From contig NZ_JAAKGP010000006.1 of NCBI RefSeq assembly GCF_011043545.1, positions 186,001 through 250,000 of the forward strand: a DNA stretch of 64,000 bases. Direction: 5' to 3'. The position numbers and the translations under genes were made by a program. The DNA is from Rhodobacter sp. SGA-6-6. GTDB taxonomy: Bacteria > Pseudomonadota > Alphaproteobacteria > Rhodobacterales > Rhodobacteraceae. Under the pieces are notes generated by a model. The model was not told the DNA's origin. It made no database searches and saw only the letters and a list, made by a program, of their open reading frames with translations. Below, piece after piece: positions 1 to 7,820 of this stretch. Position 1 is the first letter of the stretch. Every line of letters starts with the position of its first letter.

Positions 1-164
1 GCCGGGGTGACCGAGGGCGCCATCAGCCCCTTCTCCACCGCCGTGTCGCCGCAGACCGGGCAGGCCAGCTGTCCGGCGCGGGCCAGCGCGTCGAAGGCAT
101 CGGCGTTCTGGAACCAGCTGTCGAAGCCGTGTCCCTTGCCGCAATGGAGGCTGTAGCGGATCAT
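1..164 (-). CDS. DUF1178 family protein (5' part; continues past the left edge)
   Basis: The reverse strand begins MIRYSLHCGKGHGFDSWF and continues through a CPVCGD segment into VEKGLMAPSVTP, where the window cuts it after about 54 codons. Two short Cys-containing pieces (HCGKGH and CPVCGD) look like a small zinc-ribbon-like N-terminus. This matches the start of DUF1178 proteins, roughly 150-residue proteins of unknown function that are common in alphaproteobacteria. The ATG at 164 is preceded by purine-rich sequence (GGGAGGGAAAACCCGG on the coding strand), a plausible ribosome binding site. The gene reads in the same direction as the NUDIX gene upstream of it. No function should be assigned. 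Confidence 0.8.
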   Translation of the reverse strand, partial: MIRYSLHCGKGHGFDSWFQNADAFDALARAGQLACPVCGDTAVEKGLMAPSVTP

Positions 165-251
165 CCGGGTTTTCCCTCCCGCCGGGCCGGCGGGGATACC
201 TGCAACCTAAGCCTTGCCGCGCCGGGTTCAAGCCCCGGCCCCGGCCCGTCC

Positions 252-758
252 TCAGCCGGAGGCGGCGCGCTTCGTCGGCTTGCGCCCGTCCTCGACCGGG
301 GGCGCGAAGGACAGGATCAGCTGCCGCAGTTCCGGCTCGTCCACCTTCTTCGCCGCCTTCTCCGGCCGGAACCACTTGCGCCGCCGCTCGCCCTTCTCGG
401 GGTAGCGGTCGGTCAGCCGGTCCACTTTCAGCGCGAAGACCTCGACCACGCAGGGGATCGCCCGGCCCTCGTCCAGCCCCTTGCGATAGGCGAAATAGCC
501 GAGCGCCTGTTCCTCCGGCCGGCCCTCGATCCCGGCCTCTTCCCAGGCCTCGCGCGCGGCCGATCCCGCCGCGGTCAACCCCTGCACCAGCCAGCCCTTG
601 GGGATGATCCAGCGCCCGGTGTCGCGGCTGGTGATCAGGAGCACCTCGTGCCCCGAGCCATGCGGCCGCCAGCACAGCGCGCCGATCTGGTTGCGCGCCG
701 CCATGCCGCAAGGCCCCTCGGCGATTGCCGATCTGAGAACTTTGTCCTGCTTGCCCAT
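252..758 (-). CDS. NUDIX hydrolase
   Basis: A 168-residue protein with the NUDIX signature in the form PKGWLVQG...REAWEEAGIEG at about residues 55-80. The REAWEEAG half is intact, while the upstream Glu of the classical box is not obvious. That pattern is usual for the diphosphoinositol-polyphosphate/diadenosine-polyphosphate-type group with the PKGW start. Such enzymes hydrolyse nucleoside diphosphates linked to another moiety, but the substrate here is unknown. The start at 758 (MGKQDKVLRSAI) gives a normal family length. An internal Met (MAARNQIGALCWR) is an alternative start, and no strong ribosome binding site decides between them. Longer in-frame extension upstream overlaps the glutathione peroxidase gene and is rejected. 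The gene is divergent from that gene across about 200 bp. Confidence 0.82.
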   Translation of the reverse strand: MGKQDKVLRSAIAEGPCGMAARNQIGALCWRPHGSGHEVLLITSRDTGRWIIPKGWLVQGLTAAGSAAREAWEEAGIEGRPEEQALGYFAYRKGLDEGRAIPCVVEVFALKVDRLTDRYPEKGERRRKWFRPEKAAKKVDEPELRQLILSFAPPVEDGRKPTKRAASG

Positions 759-956
759 GTCTTGCCCGCGACCCTGCCCGCATTCCGGCCCCGCATTCGC
801 GGTGGCCCTGCCTTGACTGGACAGATAATCATGCTTTGGCGAAAAGTCATAGGCCGGGTGGCGAATTTCCGCCCCTTGCGGCCATTCGGGCACGGAATTC
901 CCCACCCTTGCCTGCGGTTCGGTGGCATTCTGGGACGAAAGCGGGAGGGCAAGGCG

Positions 957-1472
957 ATGCGCAACACTGTTCTGGCGGCTTTCATCCTGGCAGTCTCGGC
1001 CGCGCCCGCCTGGGCGGGGTTCAGCTTCTCTTCCATCGACGGCGGCGACATCGCGCTGGACGACTGGGCGGGCAAGCCGGTGCTGGTGGTCAACACCGCC
1101 TCGCTCTGCGGCTTCGCGCCCCAGTTCGAGGAGTTGCAGGCGCTGCATGAGACTTACGGCTCGCGCGGGCTGCTGGTGCTGGCGGTGCCCTCGAACGACT
1201 TCCGGCAGGAGCTGGGGTCGGAGGCCGAGGTGAAGGACTATTGCGCGACGAATTTCGACCTGACCCTGCCGATGACCACGATCTCCCATGTCCGCGGCCC
1301 CGAGGCGCATCCGTTCTACCAGTGGATGAAGGCCGAGCAGGGGTTCGAGCCGGGCTGGAACTTCAACAAGGTGCTGCTCGGGCCGAAGGGAGAGGTGGCC
1401 GGCACTTGGGGCGCCGCGGTCAGCCCCTCGGGCCCGGCGATCACCGGGGCGATCGAGGCGCTGCTGCCGTAA
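957..1472 (+). CDS. Periplasmic glutathione peroxidase-like thiol peroxidase
   Basis: A 171-residue protein beginning with a clear signal peptide (MRNTVLAAFILAVSAAPAWA, likely cleaved after AWA), so it probably acts in the periplasm. The GPx fold motifs are visible: NTASLCGFAPQFEEL with the peroxidatic Cys at residue 51, LAVPSNDFRQELG (the usual NQF...QE segment), and WNFNKVLLGPKGEV with the conserved Trp and Asn. The family reduces hydrogen peroxide or lipid hydroperoxides with thioredoxin-like or glutathione donors. The protein has cysteine rather than selenocysteine at the active site. The ATG at 957 sits after GGGAGGGCAAGGCG, a strong Shine-Dalgarno. It is followed after 11 bases by thpR in the same direction. 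Confidence 0.85.
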   Translation: MRNTVLAAFILAVSAAPAWAGFSFSSIDGGDIALDDWAGKPVLVVNTASLCGFAPQFEELQALHETYGSRGLLVLAVPSNDFRQELGSEAEVKDYCATNFDLTLPMTTISHVRGPEAHPFYQWMKAEQGFEPGWNFNKVLLGPKGEVAGTWGAAVSPSGPAITGAIEALLP

Positions 1473-1483
1473 GGGGCGGGGCG

Positions 1484-2023
1484 ATGATCCGCGCCTTCCT
1501 CGGGCTGGACCTGCCCGGCGACATCCGCTCGGCCCTTGCGGTGCAGCAGTTCCTGCTGCCGCTGCCGCGCCGGGTGGACCCGGCGCTGATGCACCTGACG
1601 CTGGTCTTCCTGGGCGAGGTGCCGGAGCCGGCGCTGGAGGCCGCGCATGAGGGCTTCGCGGCGCTGAAGGTCGCGCCTTTCCCGCTGGCCTTGCAGGGCC
1701 TCGGCCTGTTCGGCGGCACCCGGCCCAAGGTCGCCTGGGCCGGGGTGGCCCCGTCCGAGCCGCTGATGCGCCTCCAGTCCAGGGCCGAGCACGCCGCCCG
1801 CCAGGCCGGCCTCGCGCCCGAGCATCGCCGCTTCGCACCGCACGTCACCCTCGGCCGCTTCCCGCCGCCTGCCTTCGCGCAGGCCGCGGCGCTGGAGCGC
1901 GCGGTGGCGGAGACGCCCTTCGCCGCCGGGCCGTGGCAGGTGCAGGACATGGTGCTGTGGCAAAGCCACCTGTCCCCGAAGGGCCCGCGCTACGAGGAAC
2001 TCGCCCGCTACCCGTTTTCTTGA
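1484..2023 (+). CDS. thpR: RNA 2',3'-cyclic phosphodiesterase (2'-5' RNA ligase family)
   Basis: A 179-residue protein of the 2H phosphoesterase superfamily. Both signature tetrapeptides are present: HLTL with His37 and HVTL with His120. They are spaced as in bacterial ThpR, which opens 2',3'-cyclic phosphates on RNA ends and was first described as a 2'-5' RNA ligase of tRNA half-molecules. The start MIRAFLGLDLP is typical for the family. The ATG at 1484 lies 11 bases after the glutathione peroxidase stop and follows AAGGGGCGGGGCG. The two genes are probably cotranscribed but share no obvious biochemistry. Longer upstream extension would overlap the peroxidase and is not credible. Confidence 0.88.
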   Translation: MIRAFLGLDLPGDIRSALAVQQFLLPLPRRVDPALMHLTLVFLGEVPEPALEAAHEGFAALKVAPFPLALQGLGLFGGTRPKVAWAGVAPSEPLMRLQSRAEHAARQAGLAPEHRRFAPHVTLGRFPPPAFAQAAALERAVAETPFAAGPWQVQDMVLWQSHLSPKGPRYEELARYPFS

Positions 2024-2069
2024 CAACGCCCGCGGCCTTCGCCATCCCGGGGCCAAAGGAGCGCCACCC

Positions 2070-3122
2070 ATGCCCCCACTGCTGCAAAACGAAATCACCA
2101 TCGCCGGCCGCAAGATCGGCCCTGCCCATCCGCCGCTGGTCATCGCCGAGATCGGCATCAACCACGGCGGCGACCTTGCCGTGGCGAAAGAGATGGTCCG
2201 CCTGGCTGCCGGCGCCGGCTGCGAGATGGTGAAGCACCAGACCCATATCATCGAAGACGAGATGACCGAGGAGGCGAAGTCGATCTTCCCCCCCAATGCC
2301 GATGTCTCGATCTGGCATGTGATGGAACGCTGCGCCCTGTCCTTGGACGAAGAGGCGGAACTGAAGCGCTACACCGAATCCCTCGGCATGATCTGGATCT
2401 CCACCCCCTTCTCGCGGGCGGCGGCGGATTATCTGGAGGGTCTGGACGTGCCGGCCTACAAGATCGGCAGCGGCGAGGCCGACAACCTGCCGCTGATCCG
2501 CCACATCGCCCGCAAGGGCAAGCCGGTGATCCTGTCGACCGGGATGCAGACCATCGACACCCTCCGCGCCTCGGTCGACATCCTCGACGCCGCCGGGGTG
2601 CCCTATGCGCTCTTGGAATGCACCAACCTCTACCCCAGCCCGCCGGAGATCGTCTCGCTGCGGGGCGTGACCGATCTGCGCGAGGCTTTCCCGAAGGCGG
2701 TGGTCGGCTTCTCCGACCATTCCATCGGCCCGGAGATGGCGTTGGCCTCGGTCGCCCTCGGCGCCGCGATCCTGGAGCGGCACTACACCGACAGCCGCTA
2801 CCGCAAGGGCCCGGACATCATCAACTCGATGGACCCGGCGGAGCTGCGCTTCCTTGTGGACCGCTCGCGGGAGATCTGGATCGCTGCGAACAACCCCAAG
2901 AGCCGCAGCGCCCCCGAGGAAGACGTCTACCGCTTCGCCCGCGGCTCGGTGGTGGCCGACGCCGACCTGCCGGAGGGCCATGTGATCCGGGAAGAGGACA
3001 TCTGGGCGCGACGGCCGGGCTCGGGCGAGATCGCGGCCTATGATTTCGACAAGGTGGTGGGGAAGCGGCTGCTGCGGGCGGTGACGCGGAACACGCAGTT
3101 GAAGTGGGGGGATCTGGGGTGA
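2070..3122 (+). CDS. neuB: N-acetylneuraminate/nonulosonate synthase (NeuB family)
   Basis: A 350-residue enzyme of the NeuB family, which condenses phosphoenolpyruvate with N-acetylmannosamine or a related 6-carbon sugar to make sialic or related nonulosonic acids. The TIM barrel occupies about residues 15-280, with EIGINHGG, VKHQTH, YKIGSGEADN, ILSTGMQT, ALLECTNLYPSP and GFSDHS. A SAF (antifreeze-like) domain follows at about 290-350 (ARGSVVADADLPEGHVI...). The start is supported by AAAGGAG nine bases upstream. It overlaps the next methyltransferase gene by GTGA. Together with the neuC and neuA genes nearby, a UDP-GlcNAc to ManNAc to Neu5Ac to CMP-Neu5Ac route is the simplest reading. A legionaminic acid-type product cannot be excluded because NeuB and LegI are close relatives. 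Confidence 0.88.
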   Translation: MPPLLQNEITIAGRKIGPAHPPLVIAEIGINHGGDLAVAKEMVRLAAGAGCEMVKHQTHIIEDEMTEEAKSIFPPNADVSIWHVMERCALSLDEEAELKRYTESLGMIWISTPFSRAAADYLEGLDVPAYKIGSGEADNLPLIRHIARKGKPVILSTGMQTIDTLRASVDILDAAGVPYALLECTNLYPSPPEIVSLRGVTDLREAFPKAVVGFSDHSIGPEMALASVALGAAILERHYTDSRYRKGPDIINSMDPAELRFLVDRSREIWIAANNPKSRSAPEEDVYRFARGSVVADADLPEGHVIREEDIWARRPGSGEIAAYDFDKVVGKRLLRAVTRNTQLKWGDLG

Positions 3123-3838
3123 CGGCGCGCAGGCTGGAAGGCTGGCACCGCCATGACGTGCTGCGTCTTCTCGACGGGAGGACGGGTCTGGTCGGGGTGG
3201 AACTCGGGGTGGCGGCCGGAGAATTCTCGCGCCGGATGACCGCCTCCGGGCAGTTTTCCACCTTCTTCGGCGTGGACATGTATGCCGACACCCATGACGT
3301 TGCCCAATACAAGGAGGCGCTGCTGCGTGTCGGGCTGATCGGCCCCTACAAGCTGCTGCGGATGACCTTTGCCGAGGCCTGGGACCTGTTCCCCGACGAA
3401 AGCCTGGATTTCATCTATATCGACGGCTACGCCCATACCGGCCAGGAAGGCGGCGAGACGATCTGGCAATGGGCGCGCAAGGTCAGGGTCGGCGGGCTGA
3501 TCGCCGGCGACGACTATCATCCCGACTGGCCCATGGTCATGGAGGCGGTGGAGGCCTTCGCGGCGCAGACCGGCTTCGATCTGTGCTGCACGACCGAGGT
3601 CGAGGACAGCGTGAACTACGCCGGCCATCCCAGCTGGGCGATGGTCAAGACGGCCCCGACTGCCGGAGAGCCCCCGGCCGACCTGCTGGCGCGCGGCAAG
3701 GCCGCTGCCGCCCGGGTGGCGGCAAAGCGACGGACGGGCAAGAAACTGGGAGACGCCCTGCGCGCGCTGGTCGGCGAGGACCGCTATGCCCGGCTCAGGG
3801 AATGGAACCGGGCGCGCCGCAAGCGTCGCAAGGGCTGA
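3119..3838 (+). CDS. Class I SAM-dependent methyltransferase
   Basis: A 239-residue protein with a Rossmann methyltransferase core: GVELGVAAGEFSRRM (glycine-rich SAM loop, about residues 25-40), an acidic FFGVDMY at the end of strand 2, then FIYIDGYAHTGQEGGE and GGLIAGDDYHPDW further on. It resembles the Methyltransf_24 type often found beside sugar-biosynthesis genes. The last 50 residues form an Arg/Lys/Ala-rich tail. The GTG at 3119 is chosen because it overlaps the neuB stop by GTGA, implying translational coupling. An ATG at 3104 is a less likely start. The target is unknown. From context it may methylate a surface sugar, which is inference only. Confidence 0.75.
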   Translation: MTARRLEGWHRHDVLRLLDGRTGLVGVELGVAAGEFSRRMTASGQFSTFFGVDMYADTHDVAQYKEALLRVGLIGPYKLLRMTFAEAWDLFPDESLDFIYIDGYAHTGQEGGETIWQWARKVRVGGLIAGDDYHPDWPMVMEAVEAFAAQTGFDLCCTTEVEDSVNYAGHPSWAMVKTAPTAGEPPADLLARGKAAAARVAAKRRTGKKLGDALRALVGEDRYARLREWNRARRKRRKG

Positions 3839-3847
3839 ACCGACGTC

Positions 3848-4528
3848 TCAGCCCACAAAAGACGGAAGATCGGCGACCGGCCACAGCGCGAGATACTTGC
3901 CCGGCCCCTGGCCTTTTTCGGCAGCGGCGCCCTCGGCGATCAGCCGGACTGGTGCCGGCAGGTTGAAGGGCGCCTTGGTCAGATCCAGCGCGCGCCATTG
4001 CCCGGTCAGTATGTCCTCGTTCGCGGGTGTCGAAGGATAGATCGTTGTCAGCAGCCACGTCGATCCCGAGGCGCGGATATTGTCCAATGCCCGCTTCACA
4101 TGCTCATGCGACAGATGGACCAGGCAGTCGCGGGTAAACACCATGTCCCCCTTCGGCACCGGGCCGGCGATCAGGTCGATTACCTGGAAACTGCGTCCCG
4201 GCCCGCCGTGGCGCGCGGTGTTCGCGGCTATCAGCTCCGGCACAATGTCGCCGCCGAGATATTCGATCCCGTCCAGATCGACATGCTGCATCCAGAAGAA
4301 GTCGCCGCAGGGCACGTCGACCAGCCGCCTTATGCCCAGCTCGGCCAGGAGAGGCGGCAACTGCGGGCGAAGCTCGGCGGTTGCCTTCAGGTTGGAACCT
4401 TTGCCCGAACGGCTGTCGGGGTCGCGCCATTTGTTCCGCCGGAAATAATCCGAAAAGATTTCCTGCGGCGAATGGATCGAGAGCCTGCGCCGCCGGAGCA
4501 GTTCCTGTATCGCCTTGATGAAACCCAT
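3848..4528 (-). CDS. Class I SAM-dependent methyltransferase-like protein
   Basis: A 226-residue protein. The central LVDVPCGDFFWMQHVDLD segment (about residues 70-90) resembles a SAM-binding motif I, followed by YLGGDIVPELIAAN and MVFTRDCLVHLSHEHV, as in DUF-type class I methyltransferases. The ATG at 4528 follows GGAGCGGGGC, a good ribosome binding site, and yields the expected N-terminus (MGFIKAIQELLRRRRLS). The gene is convergent with the previous methyltransferase gene, with only nine bases between their stops. It lies 19 bases downstream of a glycosyltransferase-like gene in the same direction. The pair interrupts the forward-reading neu genes, and a role in modifying the surface glycan is plausible but unproven. 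Confidence 0.68.
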   Translation of the reverse strand: MGFIKAIQELLRRRRLSIHSPQEIFSDYFRRNKWRDPDSRSGKGSNLKATAELRPQLPPLLAELGIRRLVDVPCGDFFWMQHVDLDGIEYLGGDIVPELIAANTARHGGPGRSFQVIDLIAGPVPKGDMVFTRDCLVHLSHEHVKRALDNIRASGSTWLLTTIYPSTPANEDILTGQWRALDLTKAPFNLPAPVRLIAEGAAAEKGQGPGKYLALWPVADLPSFVG

Positions 4529-4547
4529 GCCCCGCTCCGTTAAATAT

Positions 4548-5351
4548 CTATCGGCTGCGCAGCGCATCCGGGGTGAGCCGGCCGCCGTGACCCGTCCAGT
4601 AATCGACCGCCCATTGCACCTGACCATGCCCCAGATGGGGCAGCGTGTCCCAGAAGCCGGTGCCTGGGCGGATCAGATCGGCCGGGCGTGGCCGGCCGTG
4701 GAAGGCCAGGACGCGGGCCGATGCCGGTGGCGCCCTGGGGGGCAGAACCAGGTCCAGCCCGACAGGCCGCCGCAAATGGCGTTTGAACGACAGCACCCAG
4801 CCGGGCGGAAAGAAGTCCAGGCTGCGCGCATGGGCGCCAACGAAATCCTGTTCGTTCTGAAACCGCGCCATTGCACCCGCAGGATCGGCAAGGAAAGCAT
4901 CGAGAATCTGCGTCTCGGCCCCGAAGTCGAAGGCGAAGATCGAGGTGGCGACCGCCTTGTCCGGCCCATCGCGCGGTGGCTGTTCCCAGGCCGGTCCCAT
5001 ATCCGTGGCGACAAAGCCTTGGCCCCAGTCGAAAAGATCGTCCAGCCCGGCAAAGACCATCATGTCTAGGTCGATGAACAGGCAGCGCCCCCGTAGCCCG
5101 TGCAGGTTGGCCCCATAGATCGCCAGCTTCGGCCAGATGCCGGGCAGGAACCAGTCCTGCGCGGAAAGCCCGATGTCGGGAATCGGCAGCGCCTCGATCC
5201 CGGCGAGAAAGCCGGTGGCGTCGTCTGTCAGGCAGACGAAGCGAAAGGGGGCCGGGATGTGGGCACGGCAGGCATTGAACAGGACGTTGACGTAATCCGC
5301 AGGATAGAGCGTGCCCCATTTCATGCAAAGGACGGTGCGACTGACAGTCAT
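4548..5351 (-). CDS. Glycosyltransferase-like protein with DxD motif
   Basis: A 267-residue protein that begins MTVSRTVLCMKWGTLYPADY. It contains FIDLDMMVF at about residues 97-105, a DxD-type motif typical of metal-dependent GT-A glycosyltransferases. FRFVCLTDD and a terminal HGRPRPAD/HGQVQWAVDYW region also suit a nucleotide-sugar-binding fold. I do not recognise a named family and infer a sugar transferase from the DxD motif and the surrounding locus. No signal peptide or membrane segment is seen. No strong Shine-Dalgarno precedes the ATG at 5351, so the start is uncertain by a few codons. It is divergent from neuC across about 100 bp and probably cotranscribed with the methyltransferase-like gene 19 bases downstream. 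Confidence 0.65.
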   Translation of the reverse strand: MTVSRTVLCMKWGTLYPADYVNVLFNACRAHIPAPFRFVCLTDDATGFLAGIEALPIPDIGLSAQDWFLPGIWPKLAIYGANLHGLRGRCLFIDLDMMVFAGLDDLFDWGQGFVATDMGPAWEQPPRDGPDKAVATSIFAFDFGAETQILDAFLADPAGAMARFQNEQDFVGAHARSLDFFPPGWVLSFKRHLRRPVGLDLVLPPRAPPASARVLAFHGRPRPADLIRPGTGFWDTLPHLGHGQVQWAVDYWTGHGGRLTPDALRSR

Positions 5352-5454
5352 GGAAAGGGACACCCGATCTGGGACGATTTCCGCCGTGGCTAGACAATCC
5401 GCAGCGTCCTGTCCATATCGACATGATCCCGTCAGCCGGAAGACCCCTGACCGC

Positions 5455-6576
5455 ATGACCCGCCGCATCCTCTTCCTCACCGGCACCCGCGCCGACTTCG
5501 GCAAGCTGGAGCCGCTTGCTGCTGCCGCGCGGGATGCCGGGCATAAGGTCGGCTTCTTCGTCACCGGGATGCACATGCTGGACCGTTACGGGCTGACGAA
5601 GATGGAGGTGGCGCGGATGCCCGGCGTCGCGGTGCACGACTTCGTCAACCAGCGCCCCGGCGATCCGCAGGATGCGGTGCTGGCCAAGACCGTCACCGGC
5701 TTCTCCGACTACGTCGCCGAGCACCGCCCCGACCTGATCGTCATCCACGGCGACCGGGTGGAGGCGCTGGCGGGGGCGCTGGTCTCGGCGATGAACTACG
5801 TCCGCTCGGCCCATGTCGAGGGCGGCGAGGTCTCGGGCACCATCGACGAGGTGTTCCGCCACTGCAACACCAAGCTCTGCACCCATCACTTCGTCTCCTC
5901 CGAGGCCGCCGCCCGCCGGGTGATGGCCCTGGGAGAGCCGCAGGACTGCATCCATGTCATCGGCTCGCCCGAGCTGGACTTCCACGCCCGCCCCTCCGGC
6001 GTGACGCTGGAGGAGGTGAAGGCGCGCTACGCCATCCCCTTCGCCGATTACGGCATTGCCACCTTCCACCCGGTCACCTCGGAACAGGCCACCATGGGGG
6101 CGCAGGCCGCGGCGCTGTTCGGCGCGCTGGAGGCCTCGGGGCGGCATTTCGTGGTGATCGCGCCGAACAACGACCCGGGCTCGGACGCGATCTTCGCCGT
6201 GCTGGACCACCTGCCGGAAGAGCGGTTCCGCGTGCTGCCGTCTATGCGCTTCGCCCATTTCTCCGAACTGATGAAGAACGCCGCCTGCATGGTCGGCAAT
6301 TCCAGCGCCGGCGTGCGCGAGGCGCCCTTTCTCGGCCTGCCCTCGCTGGACATCGGCACGCGGCAGTCGAACCGCTCCGACGCCTCCTCGGTCACCGCCT
6401 GCGAGGCGGAGGACACCGCCGCCATCGCGGGGTTCCTCGCCCGGGAATGGGGGCGGCGGCACGCGCCGGATGCGGGCTTCGGCCAGGGCAGCGCGGCGGG
6501 GCGCTTCGTGCAGGTGCTGGCGGACCCCGCCTTCTGGGACCGGCCGCTGCAAAAGGCCTTCCAGGACCCCGGCTGA
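5455..6576 (+). CDS. neuC: UDP-N-acetylglucosamine 2-epimerase, hydrolysing (NeuC family)
   Basis: A 373-residue GT-B-fold epimerase. Visible family motifs are FLTGTRADFGKLEPL near the N-terminus, IVIHGDRVEALAGAL at about residue 100, HVEGGEVSGTIDE, HHFVSSEAA and GNSSAGVREAPFLGLP near the C-terminus. NeuC converts UDP-GlcNAc to free ManNAc plus UDP, the entry reaction of sialic acid synthesis. LegG performs the equivalent step in legionaminic acid synthesis. The ATG at 5455 gives MTRRILFLTGTRADFG, the normal start for the family. It overlaps the next GT30 gene by one base (TGATG), so the epimerase and the transferases are translationally coupled. Confidence 0.85.
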   Translation: MTRRILFLTGTRADFGKLEPLAAAARDAGHKVGFFVTGMHMLDRYGLTKMEVARMPGVAVHDFVNQRPGDPQDAVLAKTVTGFSDYVAEHRPDLIVIHGDRVEALAGALVSAMNYVRSAHVEGGEVSGTIDEVFRHCNTKLCTHHFVSSEAAARRVMALGEPQDCIHVIGSPELDFHARPSGVTLEEVKARYAIPFADYGIATFHPVTSEQATMGAQAAALFGALEASGRHFVVIAPNNDPGSDAIFAVLDHLPEERFRVLPSMRFAHFSELMKNAACMVGNSSAGVREAPFLGLPSLDIGTRQSNRSDASSVTACEAEDTAAIAGFLAREWGRRHAPDAGFGQGSAAGRFVQVLADPAFWDRPLQKAFQDPG

Positions 6577-7820
6577 TGGGCTGGCAGCTTGCCACCTACC
6601 GGCTTCTGTCCCGCGCCCTGCCGCTGGCGGCGCCTGTGCTGCTGCGCCGCCGGCTGGCGCGCGGCAAGGAGGACCCGGCCCGCTGGCGCGAGAAGCTGGG
6701 GGAACCTTCGGTGCCGCGGCCGGAGGGACCGCTGGTCTGGCTCCATGCCGTCGGGCTGGGCGAGGTGCTGGCGCTGCGCGGCCTGATCGCCGCCATGGCG
6801 GCGCAGCGCCCGGAGCTGAGCTTCCTCGTCACCTCCTCCGCCCGATCCTCGGCGCAGGTGATGGCGGCCAACCTGCCGCCGCGGACGACGCACCAGTTCC
6901 TGCCGGTCGATGCCCCGCGCTACCTGCGGCGCTTCATCGCCCACTGGCAGCCCGGTCTGTCGGTCTGGGCCGAGCAGGACCTCTGGCCCGGGGCGGTGCT
7001 GGAGGCCGACAGGGCAGGGGTGCCGCTGGCGCTGGTCAATGCCAGGATGAATGCCGCCGCCTTCGTCCGCCGCAACCGGGTGCGGGGGCTTTATGCCGGC
7101 CTCCTCTCCCGCTTCCGGCTGATCGCCGCGCAGGACCGGGCCACGGCGGACAACCTTGCCGCCCTGGGGGCCGGGCAAGTGCGCGTCACCGGATCGCTCA
7201 AGGCCGCCGCGCCGCCGCTTGCCGCCGATCCGGCGGAACTGGAGGCGATGCAGCGCGCGCTGGCCGGACGGCCGATCTGGCTGCTCGCCTCCTCGCATGA
7301 AGAGGATGAATCGGTGGCCCTCGCCGCCCATGGCGAAAGGCTGGTGGCGGCCCCGGAAACCCTCCTCGTCATCGTTCCCCGCGATCCGCCGCGGGGGCCT
7401 GCGATTTGCGCGGCAGCCGAGGCGCTCGGCCTGACCGTCACGCGCAAATCGCTGGCCCCGCATCCGGCCCCGACGGCGCAGGTCCATGTCGCCGACGCTT
7501 TCGGTGAACTCGGCCTCTGGTATCGCCTCGCCCCGCTGGCGCTGATCGGCGGCACCTTCGGCCCGACCGAAGGCCACAACCCCTGGGAGCCCGCCGCGCT
7601 GGACTGCGCCATCTTGCACGGCCCCCGCACCGCCAATTTCGCCGCCGATTTCGCGCAGCTCGACGGGGCAGGGGCTGCGCTGCCGGTCACGGCCGGGACC
7701 CTGCCGCAGGCCCTTGCGCAGGATCATTCCGACAGGACCGCCCGCGCCGCCGCCCTGTCGCGGGCCGCCGGCGGCAGCCTCGCCCCCCTCGCCGCCGATC
7801 TGCTGGGGCTGATGCGATGA
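6576..7820 (+). CDS. GT30-family 3-deoxy-manno-octulosonate (Kdo) transferase-like protein, copy 1
   Basis: A 414-residue protein of the WaaA/KdtA family. It has the N-terminal RRRLARGKEDPARWREKLG box, WLHAVGLGEVLALRG carrying the Glu that corresponds to the catalytic base, LASSHEEDE, IVPRDPP and GGTFGPTEGHNPWEPAALDC. The canonical loop reads HAxSxGE in most WaaA proteins, whereas here it is HAVGLGE. GT30 enzymes transfer Kdo from CMP-Kdo to lipid A at the inner membrane. Because this copy is fused by a TGATG junction to neuC and followed at once by a second GT30 gene, it may instead use a CMP-nonulosonate, which is the same kind of CMP-activated 2-keto-3-deoxy acid. That is inference. A normal Kdo transferase role remains possible. 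Confidence 0.8.
   Translation: MGWQLATYRLLSRALPLAAPVLLRRRLARGKEDPARWREKLGEPSVPRPEGPLVWLHAVGLGEVLALRGLIAAMAAQRPELSFLVTSSARSSAQVMAANLPPRTTHQFLPVDAPRYLRRFIAHWQPGLSVWAEQDLWPGAVLEADRAGVPLALVNARMNAAAFVRRNRVRGLYAGLLSRFRLIAAQDRATADNLAALGAGQVRVTGSLKAAAPPLAADPAELEAMQRALAGRPIWLLASSHEEDESVALAAHGERLVAAPETLLVIVPRDPPRGPAICAAAEALGLTVTRKSLAPHPAPTAQVHVADAFGELGLWYRLAPLALIGGTFGPTEGHNPWEPAALDCAILHGPRTANFAADFAQLDGAGAALPVTAGTLPQALAQDHSDRTARAAALSRAAGGSLAPLAADLLGLMR

Noticed and set aside
805-840. TTGACT and GATAAT near 813-829 as a promoter of the peroxidase gene
   Set aside because: The hexamers are only about five bases apart, which does not fit sigma-70 spacing.
252-1838. Reverse-strand frame of more than 500 codons running through the peroxidase and ThpR genes into the NUDIX gene
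   Set aside because: Only its last 168 codons carry NUDIX motifs. The rest is Arg/Pro/Gly/Ala-rich antisense sequence typical of GC-rich DNA and overlaps two well-supported genes.
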